A DNA stretch of 39,977 nt, from contig NZ_JASHKR010000043.1 in the NCBI RefSeq assembly GCF_030056815.1, forward strand, positions 1 through 39,977, written 5' to 3'. How positions within the stretch are numbered: position 1 is the first letter of the stretch; each line of letters starts with the position of its first letter. The translations under genes and the position numbers were made by a program. This document shows positions 33,531 through 39,977 of the stretch, piece after piece. The notes beneath the pieces were generated by a model that was not told where the DNA came from, made no database searches, and saw nothing but the letters and a program-made list of their open reading frames with translations. Source of the stretch: Rhodococcus sp. IEGM 1379 (GTDB taxonomy: Bacteria; Actinomycetota; Actinomycetes; Mycobacteriales; Mycobacteriaceae).

Positions 33531-34754
33531 TCAACCGAGCAACGTCGCGCACAGCAATGTCTCGACGCGCTTCCGTTCCGATTCCGTAGAAGAGAAATTC
33601 GCAACTCTGCCTACGTCGAACACCAGTCCCAATGCCGCGTGAACAAGGAATCTCGCTTGCACCACGGTCAATTCGGGCCTTGCTTCGACGCACAGCAGCG
33701 CCCACTCCTCCACATTGAGCCGTTGAATATTTCGCAGTTCACTTCGCGGCCCGTCCGGCAAGCTGGCGATCTCTGCAAAATACACGGCCAACAGTTCGCT
33801 GCGTTCGAATGAAACCTCGACGTACATCTTTGCGAGTGTGTGCACTGCTTCGAGTGGAGTCTCCGACTGCGCCAGCGCCGAACCCAAAGTTTCGGTCAGC
33901 CGCTCGGACGCACGGTGGAACGCCGCCGCAAGTAAGTCGGCTTTCCCGGAAAAATGCCGGTACACACTCGACGCGGTGATCCCGGCTGCGGCACCAATGT
34001 CCTCGATACTCACGTCGTGGTAGCCGCGCTCGTAGAAGAGACGCACCGATTCATGTAGCAGCACTTCACGTTTCGATTTTCGCACCAACCCGGGCGCTGA
34101 TCGCGCGCCATCCGACGGATCCGATGCGGATTCGGACCTCGGCAGATCCACGTCGACCACCGACCAGCAAGCGGCAAGTACGAGCGCTTCAATCTGCTTG
34201 GCCGGCAGCGTGGATCGGTGCACCGTAATACTGCCGATCACGCCCAGAACAGCCGGCGCTATCAGGTTCAGATCTTGCTTATCGAGTTCCGGGCGAACCG
34301 CCGCCAACGGTTGCGCGATCCTGCTGCCGAGAGTGCGGAGTCCCGCACGCATCTTTTCACGATCAGCGCCGACCAAATAGCGGCCTTCCCACCGGTAAAG
34401 CCCACCCCTACGGCGATTTTCGATGGTGACACCGATAACAGCCACTATTACGGAATTCAACTGCTGACGTGGATCCTCGTACTCGTGACGCGTCGGGTCG
34501 CTCGCTTCGAGTAACGCCCCTGTCAGGTTTTCCACCGCATGGACGAACAACGCATATTTGGTGGGGAAATGGCGATACAGCGACGGACCGGAAACTCCGA
34601 CCACAGACGCTATGTCGTCGATACCCACCGCGTGGTAACCGCGCTCGCTGAAGGCCTCCGCAGCAACGGCCGCGATCTGCGCCTTGCGATCCTTCGGTCG
34701 GGTACGTGGAGCGGATTCACCGCTACCGGCAGCGACGCGCGTCCGTGTGGGCAT
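33531..34754 (-). CDS. Fused double TetR-family regulator
   Basis: The 407-residue protein contains two complete TetR units in one chain. The first helix-turn-helix is at about residues 23-69 (SERGYHAVGIDDIASVVGVSGPSLYRHFPTK) and the second at about 229-276 (YERGYHDVSIEDIGAAAGITASSVYRHFSGK), joined by an Arg/Ser/Pro-rich linker near 205-228. One chain could thus imitate a TetR dimer. The ATG at 34754 is chosen because GGAGGGATTC precedes it; in-frame starts upstream (34787) reach into the promoter. It is divergent from the crotonase-ligase operon and probably represses it. Confidence 0.87.
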   Translation of the reverse strand: MPTRTRVAAGSGESAPRTRPKDRKAQIAAVAAEAFSERGYHAVGIDDIASVVGVSGPSLYRHFPTKYALFVHAVENLTGALLEASDPTRHEYEDPRQQLNSVIVAVIGVTIENRRRGGLYRWEGRYLVGADREKMRAGLRTLGSRIAQPLAAVRPELDKQDLNLIAPAVLGVIGSITVHRSTLPAKQIEALVLAACWSVVDVDLPRSESASDPSDGARSAPGLVRKSKREVLLHESVRLFYERGYHDVSIEDIGAAAGITASSVYRHFSGKADLLAAAFHRASERLTETLGSALAQSETPLEAVHTLAKMYVEVSFERSELLAVYFAEIASLPDGPRSELRNIQRLNVEEWALLCVEARPELTVVQARFLVHAALGLVFDVGRVANFSSTESERKRVETLLCATLLG

Positions 34755-34802
34755 GAATCCCTCCATCCATTCAGCAACTGTATCCATTTTCCCCGAACAG
34801 CC

Positions 34803-34830
34803 TTGACAGGCCGACACAGGGTGTTATGTT
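34803..34830 (+). promoter_or_regulatory. Promoter of the crotonase-ligase operon with embedded dyad
   Basis: TTGACA (34803-34808), a 16-base spacer and TATGTT (34825-34830) form a good sigma-A-type promoter on the plus strand. The spacer contains the dyad ACACAGGGTGT (34814-34824), a likely operator for the divergent double TetR protein. The predicted leader to the crotonase ATG is about 160 bases and includes the palindrome CCCGTACGGG at 34979-34988. Confidence 0.55.
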
Positions 34831-34994
34831 AACCCACATTCGCACAAATCTTGCAGAAACGTCCACCACGAAGAGACCCACTACGGGCACGAGTTTCGGC
34901 TTGCACCTACGGAACACCTTCGATTTGACCGACCGTAAGAAAGTAGCTGTGAGCTGATGATTCGCATGTGTAACAACACCCGTACGGGTTCGGC

Positions 34995-35771
34995 ATGACA
35001 ACCACGACGGCCGGCATCCTGTCGGAACTCGACAACGGCATCCTCCGATTGACGTTCAACCGCCCCGAGCGCATGAACGCGATCGACCTCGAAACGATGA
35101 ACGCGCTTGCCGACGCCATTGTCTGTGCCGACAACAACCCTGACGTTCGCACCATCGTCATCACCGGAACCGGACGTGCCTTCTGCACCGGAGCCGACCT
35201 CGCGACTGCCGCGATGAATCCGGCCGATCCCCATGTCGTCATGGATTCTGCAAACGCCGTGATCCGCGCTATCACGAGCACCGCCGTACCCGTGATAGCA
35301 GCAGTCAACGGCCCGGCCGCCGGCGTCGGCGTCTCCATTGCCCTCGCCGCAGACCTGACCTACGCCGCCGAAAGCGCATACTTCCTACTGTCGTTCGTCA
35401 ACATCGGACTGATGCCCGACGGCGGCGCCAGCGCACTGGTACCGGCCGCAATCGGAAGAGCCCGCGCTGCGGAGATGTTCCTACTGGGCGAAAGGGTGTC
35501 AGCCGACGATGCAGAACGCTTCGGTCTCGTCTCCCGAACCCTGCCGAACGATCAGTTCGCGGCCCACATCGAGGCAGTCGCGGCGCGCACCTCGAAGGCA
35601 CCTCGACGTGCCCTCGAACTGACAAAAGCTGCCCTCAATGCCGCAACGCTCGACCGCATCGATTCCGCTCTGGAACTCGAAAAGTCCGGTCAGGTAGAAC
35701 TCCTTGCCAGTGCCGACTTTGCCGAGGGCGCAACAGCAATGCTTCAGAAGCGCGCACCCAACTTCAAGTGA
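34995..35771 (+). CDS. Enoyl-CoA hydratase/isomerase (crotonase) family protein
   Basis: The 258-residue crotonase has the oxyanion-hole segments GRAFCTGADL and VNGPAAGVG. The catalytic region reads NIGLMPDGGASALVP, with aspartate where PaaG-type isomerases have their acid; the glutamate pair of classical hydratases is not evident. An enoyl-CoA isomerase role is therefore more likely than hydration. It is followed after 20 bases by an acyl-CoA ligase gene, and both are divergent from the double TetR gene. The substrate is unknown. Confidence 0.9.
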   Translation: MTTTTAGILSELDNGILRLTFNRPERMNAIDLETMNALADAIVCADNNPDVRTIVITGTGRAFCTGADLATAAMNPADPHVVMDSANAVIRAITSTAVPVIAAVNGPAAGVGVSIALAADLTYAAESAYFLLSFVNIGLMPDGGASALVPAAIGRARAAEMFLLGERVSADDAERFGLVSRTLPNDQFAAHIEAVAARTSKAPRRALELTKAALNAATLDRIDSALELEKSGQVELLASADFAEGATAMLQKRAPNFK

Positions 35772-35791
35772 TTCAAGAGAGGAAACCGTAC

Positions 35792-37381
35792 ATGGCCTCC
35801 ATCGATACAGCGTCCGAGGTACAGCGCTTGCGACGTACCAACTGGAACAACCAGGTCGCCCACCACGCGCAGATGATCCCGGATCACACCGCAGTTCGAT
35901 TCCTCGGCGATTCCATCACGTGGAGCACGCTGAGCCAACGCGTCGACAAGCTTGCCGACGCACTCTCCCGTCGCGGCGTCAGCTTCGGCGACCGCGTCTT
36001 GATCCTGATGCTCAACCGCCCCGAATACCTCGAGGTAGTCCTTGCCACCACTGCGCTGGGCGCAATCGCAGTACCGGTGAACTTCCGTCTCACCCCGCCC
36101 GAGGTCACCTATCTGGTCAACGACTCGGGCTCCAAAGTCATTGTCGCCGAAGGACCACTCGCCCCATTGGCCGCCGCAGCTCGCGCAGCCTCCGACGGTA
36201 TCGACATCTCCATCACCATCGGCGCGCCGGCCGAAGGTGACAGCCTCACGTACGAGGACCTGATCGCCGAGACCGGAGACAGCCATGCCCCCCTCGACAT
36301 TCCCGATGACACACCGGCTCTCATCATGTACACCTCGGGAACCACTGGGCGCCCCAAGGGTTCGGTACTCTCACACTCCAATCTCGCGTCTCAGTCTTTG
36401 ACCTGTATCCGGGCCTTCCATCTGTTCAAAGAGGATTCCATCGGATTCTGCGCAACACCGATGTTCCATATCGCGGCCCTCGGATCGATAGCTCCAAGCC
36501 TGCAATTGGGCACCACCACTGTTATCCATCCGCTCGGGGCTTTCGATCCGGGTGCCCTACTCGACGTCCTCGAAGCCGAGAAGGTCACCAGCCTGTTTCT
36601 CGTCCCTGTTCAGTGGCAGGCCGTGTGTGCCGTCCAGAAAGCGCAACCGCGCGCTTTGTCACTGAAGAACATTTCTTGGGGCGCGGCACCGTCGTCGGAC
36701 ACGATCCTGCGCGCAATGGCGGAATCTTTCCCCGACGCATTCAACGTCGCAGTCTTCGGCCAAACCGAAATGTCGCCTATCACTTGCGTTCTCGACGGTG
36801 AGGACGCCATTCGCAAGCTCGGATCCGTCGGTCGTGTCATCCCGACCATCTCGGCTCGTGTTGTCGACGAGAACATGGACGACGTCGCTCCCGGAGAGAT
36901 CGGCGAGATCGTCTACCGCGGACCGACGATGATGAGCGAGTACTGGAACAACCCTCAGGCAACGGCAGACGCATTCCACGGCGGGTGGTTCCACTCCGGC
37001 GATCTGGTCCGCGTCGACGACGAAGGATTTGTGTATGTCGTCGACCGCAAGAAGGACATGATCATCTCGGGCGGTGAGAACATCTACTGCGCCGAAGTCG
37101 AAAATGCTCTCTACGAACACGAATTGATTGCCGAAGCCGCAGTTGTCGGACGCTCCGACGCCAAGTGGGGCGAAGTACCCGTTGCGATTATCGCCATGGC
37201 ACCCGGCGCCAACGCTGATCTGACAATCGAAGAACTCGGAGCGTTCCTCACCGATCGCCTCGCCCGCTACAAGCATCCCAAGGACATCGTTGTGGTGGAA
37301 GCCCTGCCGCGCAATGCAAGTGGCAAGGTAGTCAAGGGCGAACTGCGCGAGAAGGTTCGATCTGTCGACGCGATTTCCTGA
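35792..37381 (+). CDS. Acyl-CoA synthetase (AMP-forming)
   Basis: The 529-residue protein is an ANL-superfamily ligase: phosphate-binding loop MYTSGTTGRPKGS, the A5-like FGQTEMSP motif, the HSGD and DRKKDMIISGGENIYCAEVE hinge region, and the C-terminal acylation lysine in NASGKVVKGELR. It activates a carboxylic acid as acyl-AMP and transfers it to CoA. The ATG at 35792 is preceded by GAGAGGA at a good distance. With the crotonase it forms a small fatty- or alicyclic-acid degradation operon. Confidence 0.92.
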   Translation: MASIDTASEVQRLRRTNWNNQVAHHAQMIPDHTAVRFLGDSITWSTLSQRVDKLADALSRRGVSFGDRVLILMLNRPEYLEVVLATTALGAIAVPVNFRLTPPEVTYLVNDSGSKVIVAEGPLAPLAAAARAASDGIDISITIGAPAEGDSLTYEDLIAETGDSHAPLDIPDDTPALIMYTSGTTGRPKGSVLSHSNLASQSLTCIRAFHLFKEDSIGFCATPMFHIAALGSIAPSLQLGTTTVIHPLGAFDPGALLDVLEAEKVTSLFLVPVQWQAVCAVQKAQPRALSLKNISWGAAPSSDTILRAMAESFPDAFNVAVFGQTEMSPITCVLDGEDAIRKLGSVGRVIPTISARVVDENMDDVAPGEIGEIVYRGPTMMSEYWNNPQATADAFHGGWFHSGDLVRVDDEGFVYVVDRKKDMIISGGENIYCAEVENALYEHELIAEAAVVGRSDAKWGEVPVAIIAMAPGANADLTIEELGAFLTDRLARYKHPKDIVVVEALPRNASGKVVKGELREKVRSVDAIS

Positions 37382-37400
37382 TTCGCACTGAACAAACCTG

Positions 37401-37431
37401 ACGGGCGGCGCCTCATCGAGATGCCGCCCGT
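37401..37431 (+). terminator. Terminator of the crotonase-ligase operon
   Basis: ACGGGCGGC (37401-37409) pairs with GCCGCCCGT (37423-37431), with a small inner CTC/GAG pairing. It lies 20 bases after the ligase stop and before the convergent LpqN-domain gene. Confidence 0.75.
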
Positions 37432-37442
37432 TCTGCGTGACC

Positions 37443-38117
37443 CTACGAGGCACCAATCGTCAACGCCAGATTCATGACTGTCACGTCGATTTCCAGATCT
37501 TCGTGCTGGCTCACCCGGATTGTGACCGTCAACTGCGTGAGGTACTGACCGGCATCCATTTCGGTCACGACATAGCGGGTTGTGGCTTCGAGAGTCAGGG
37601 GTTCACTGGTGTCCGTTGCAACTACATACGATCCGCTGACGAACGCCGACCGACGTCCAAGAAAGTCAGCAGTGCTCGTCTGATTCTCCCGCCACGACGG
37701 CAGCCTCCGGGAATCGACAAACGCACATGCGAGCAGTTTCTCGACATCGATGTGCCCTGACATACGACTGTGCAGCAGTACCGCATTGGGGGCCCACCCG
37801 CCCTTGGTGTTCGCTTCGTTCACCAGAACTTGGTACGCGAACGGAAACACTTCGGGCGGCACCTCCACCCAACCGGGTAGCAGTGCAGTTCCCACCGGCA
37901 TATCGCCGGGTTCCCGCGCGTCGACGGGTACGCATTCGATGCCGAGAGCTGCCGCACCGCAAGCTAATTCAGCTACCTGCTGAAACTCTGTTCGTGCCAG
38001 CGCATCCTGCGAATCCGCAAACGGTGTACTGACATCCGTTTCCGCCAAAAGCTGACTGGTTTCAACGATTTCGGCCGAGAACCGCCTCAACATTCCCGGA
38101 TCAACTTGCAACGTCAA
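37443..38117 (-). CDS. Chimeric protein: WXG100-like N-terminus joined to LpqN-type domain
   Basis: The 224-residue protein starts like an ESX/WXG100-type helical protein (LQVDPGMLRRFSAEIVETSQLLAETDVSTPFADSQDAL). At about residue 50 it passes into a domain resembling the mycobacterial lipoprotein family LpqN/LpqT (VNEANTKGGWAPNAVLLHSRMSG ... GSYVVATDTSEPLTLEATTRYVV ... QYLTQLTVTIRVSQ). There is no signal peptide or lipobox. LpqN-type proteins normally carry one, so this one may be exported by a type VII system or remain cytoplasmic. The family assignment of both parts is by pattern only. Confidence 0.6.
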   Translation of the reverse strand: MTLQVDPGMLRRFSAEIVETSQLLAETDVSTPFADSQDALARTEFQQVAELACGAAALGIECVPVDAREPGDMPVGTALLPGWVEVPPEVFPFAYQVLVNEANTKGGWAPNAVLLHSRMSGHIDVEKLLACAFVDSRRLPSWRENQTSTADFLGRRSAFVSGSYVVATDTSEPLTLEATTRYVVTEMDAGQYLTQLTVTIRVSQHEDLEIDVTVMNLALTIGAS

Positions 38118-38189
38118 TTCTCCCCCTCAGAACTGCCCAACCCCTTGTCGGACAATAGCAGCCTGAGCGGTTCGTTCCCGGCCCCGAAG

Positions 38190-38666
38190 CTAGGCGCCTA
38201 CGTGCAGCTTGCGATGCAGTTCGCGAACCTGCGAAGAAAGCTCCGAAATCGGGCCTTCTACTAAGATATTCGGCGCAACCTCGTTGATCGACAGAGACTT
38301 CACCGGCGCCGGCGACACTCCCCACTCCTCCAGCCATTCGCTCAATTGCGCAGAAGAACAGATATAGACGATCCGGCCCAGCCCCACCCAGGCATGGGCG
38401 GCCGAGCACATCGGGCAATGCTCGCCGGACGTGAATACCGTTGCCGTGGAACGTTCTTCCGGAGTCAGATATTGAGCGGCCCACCTGGCCAACTCGAACT
38501 CCGGATGACGAGTACTGTCACCACCGGCAATCCGGTTTCGATCCTCGGCGAGAAAAGTCCCGTCAGCCGCAGCGAGGACAGAGCCGAACGGCTCATCGCC
38601 GGCATCCAATGCCTCCGTTGCCAATTCGACGCAACGGCGAAGATGCCCCATGTCGATATCGTTCAT
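38190..38666 (-). CDS. Nucleoside/guanine deaminase-family protein
   Basis: The 158-residue protein belongs to the zinc-dependent cytidine deaminase superfamily (guanine deaminase/TadA-like). The zinc ligands are H54 with catalytic E56 (HPEFELA) and C84/C87 (EHCPMCSAA). The motif is HCPMC rather than the usual PCxMC. A C-terminal segment (ELHRKLH) resembles bacterial guanine deaminases. It lies upstream of the LpqN-like gene on the same strand, with 72 bases between, and downstream of clpC1 beyond a terminator. Confidence 0.88.
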   Translation of the reverse strand: MNDIDMGHLRRCVELATEALDAGDEPFGSVLAAADGTFLAEDRNRIAGGDSTRHPEFELARWAAQYLTPEERSTATVFTSGEHCPMCSAAHAWVGLGRIVYICSSAQLSEWLEEWGVSPAPVKSLSINEVAPNILVEGPISELSSQVRELHRKLHVGA

Positions 38667-38696
38667 TTCCTTCTACCCCTCCACTTTTCGAATACA

Positions 38697-38731
38697 CGAA
38701 CGGGCGGCACCCAATGGGTACCGCCCGTTCG
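38697..38731 (-). terminator. Terminator of clpC1
   Basis: CGAACGGGCGG (38697-38707) pairs with CCGCCCGTTCG (38721-38731), with a further ACCC/GGGT pairing inside after one mismatch. It lies 16 bases beyond the clpC1 stop on the minus strand and precedes the deaminase gene. Confidence 0.8.
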
Positions 38732-38746
38732 CATTACTACTCTGTA

Positions 38747-39977
38747 CTACTCTGCAGCGCTTTCGCTCTCGCCGGCCTTGGACAGCTCGATCGGCGGCGC
38801 GTCCGGCACGTCGATCGGCTTCTTGGTAGGCGTGAACGTGAACTTCGCGTCCTCGCCCGAGCCTTCGCCGTCCCAGCCTTCGACGTCGACGAGCACGATG
38901 TGACCCGGTCCGATCTCTCCGAAGAGGATCTTCTCCGACATCTGGTCCTCGATCTCGCGCTGGATGGTGCGACGCAGCGGCCGCGCACCCAGTACCGGAT
39001 CGAATCCGCGCTTGGCCAGAAGCGACTTGGCCTTGTCGGTGACCTCCATGGCCATGTCCTTGTTCTTGAGTGCCTTCTCGACGCGAGCAAGCATCAGGTC
39101 CACCATCTGAACGATCTGCTCGTTCGTGAGCTGATGGAACACGACGATGTCGTCGATACGGTTCAAGAATTCCGGACGGAAATGCTTCTTCAGCTCGTCG
39201 TGCACCTTGAGCTTCATGCGCTCGTAGTTCGATCCGCTGCCCGCGCCCGAACTGAAGCCCAGGCCTACAGCCTTGGAGATGTCGGACGTACCGAGGTTGG
39301 ACGTGAAGATCAGCACCGTGTTCTTGAAGTCGACGGTACGACCCTGACCGTCGGTGAGACGGCCATCCTCGAGCACCTGCAGGAGAGTGTTGTAGATCTC
39401 CTGGTGTGCCTTCTCGATCTCGTCGAACAGCACCACGGAGAACGGCTTACGACGGACCTTCTCGGTGAGCTGGCCGCCCTCTTCGTATCCGACGTACCCG
39501 GGAGGGGCACCGAACAGACGCGAGGCGGTGAAGCGGTCGTGGAACTCGCCCATGTCGATCTGGATCAGAGCGTCGTCGTCACCGAACAAGAAGTTGGCGA
39601 GCGACTTCGCAAGCTCCGTCTTACCGACACCCGACGGGCCGGCGAAGATGAACGAGCCCGAGGGACGCTTGGGATCCTTCAGACCTGCACGGGTACGACG
39701 GATCGCCTTGGAGACAGACTTGACCGCCTCGTCCTGGCCGATGATCCGCTTGTGCAATTCGTCTTCCATGCGGAGCAGACGCGTGGTCTCCTCCTCGGTG
39801 AGCTTGAAAACGGGGATGCCGGTCCAGTTGCCCAGGACCTCGGCGATCTGCTCGTCGTCGACCTCGGCGATGACGTCCAGGTCGCCCGCACGCCACTGCT
39901 TCTCACGCTCTGCGCGCTGAGCGACAAGGGTCTTCTCCTTGTCGCGCAGGTTCGCAGCCTTCTCGAAGTCCTGTGCG
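38747..39977 (-). CDS. clpC1: ATP-dependent Clp protease ATPase subunit ClpC1, C-terminal half (cut by window edge)
   Basis: ClpC1 is the hexameric AAA+ unfoldase that feeds the ClpP protease. The window holds about 410 codons. At the right edge the frame reads [15 protein letters not shown], the UVR-type motif of the middle domain, followed by the linker and the D2 AAA+ module. D2 has Walker [10 protein letters not shown], Walker [12 protein letters not shown] and a ClpP-docking region, then the D2 small domain and the acidic tail ending ESESAAE. The first half, including D1, lies outside. Position matches Rv3596c. Confidence 0.97.
   Translation of the reverse strand, partial: AQDFEKAANLRDKEKTLVAQRAEREKQWRAGDLDVIAEVDDEQIAEVLGNWTGIPVFKLTEEETTRLLRMEDELHKRIIGQDEAVKSVSKAIRRTRAGLKDPKRPSGSFIFAGPSGVGKTELAKSLANFLFGDDDALIQIDMGEFHDRFTASRLFGAPPGYVGYEEGGQLTEKVRRKPFSVVLFDEIEKAHQEIYNTLLQVLEDGRLTDGQGRTVDFKNTVLIFTSNLGTSDISKAVGLGFSSGAGSGSNYERMKLKVHDELKKHFRPEFLNRIDDIVVFHQLTNEQIVQMVDLMLARVEKALKNKDMAMEVTDKAKSLLAKRGFDPVLGARPLRRTIQREIEDQMSEKILFGEIGPGHIVLVDVEGWDGEGSGEDAKFTFTPTKKPIDVPDAPPIELSKAGESESAAE

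Overview
The window is a high-GC actinobacterial chromosome segment, most likely from Rhodococcus (I favour the erythropolis/qingshengii group, but this is inference). The backbone follows the order known from Mycobacterium tuberculosis Rv3580c to Rv3596c: cysS, ispF, ispD, carD, lpqE, radA, disA, a membrane protein, the beta-carbonic anhydrase, mutY, an alpha/beta hydrolase, the heme-degrading mhuD, and clpC1 at the right edge. Key residues match the mycobacterial proteins position by position in CarD (W85), the carbonic anhydrase (C51, H104, C107) and MhuD (N7, W66, H75). Genus-specific material is inserted into this backbone.

Region by region. 1-7400 is housekeeping: isoprenoid synthesis, CarD, RadA, c-di-AMP synthesis and carbonic anhydrase. 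7620-9506 is what remains of an mce lipid-transport operon that has lost its middle: the first 58 codons of a yrbE gene are followed directly by a headless mceF-like gene and an intact Mce-associated gene. 9547-14758 holds mutY, a large MalT-like LuxR regulator, a HIT gene that has lost its catalytic motif, a hydrolase and mhuD. 14774-15918 is a cobalamin riboswitch controlling cbtB-cbtA, closed by a strong terminator.

15925-29890 looks like an accessory catabolic island. It carries an NTF2-flavin monooxygenase fusion behind a frameshifted marR, a multi-pass membrane protein, an acetoin-reductase-like SDR with a GAF regulator, a ketosteroid-isomerase-like protein, a frameshifted APS kinase, and a TetR regulator. 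The TetR gene is divergent from a tightly overlapping operon of SDR, PAPS sulfotransferase, MBL-fold protein and Old Yellow Enzyme. Two homologous remnants of MFS exporter genes lie at 18330-19040 and 29559-29890 in the same orientation and enclose most of the island. The divergent TetR/SDR promoter is an almost mirror-symmetric 64-bp dyad in which operator and both promoters coincide. The KSI-like protein, SDRs, enone reductase, sulfotransferase and APS kinase together suggest processing of an alicyclic or steroid/terpenoid-like alcohol or enone through a sulfated intermediate. This is the best candidate for an undescribed system here.

29979-38666 carries a NarL-type two-component system, a DUF4352-like protein with a membrane partner, OsmC, a fused double TetR regulator divergent from a crotonase plus acyl-CoA ligase operon, a chimeric LpqN-domain protein, and a nucleoside deaminase. 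clpC1 runs off the right edge. Six genes are broken (yrbE/mceF, HIT, marR, two MFS genes, cysC), two of them by single-base changes at G/C homopolymers. I see no tRNA, rRNA, CRISPR array, transposase or phage gene.
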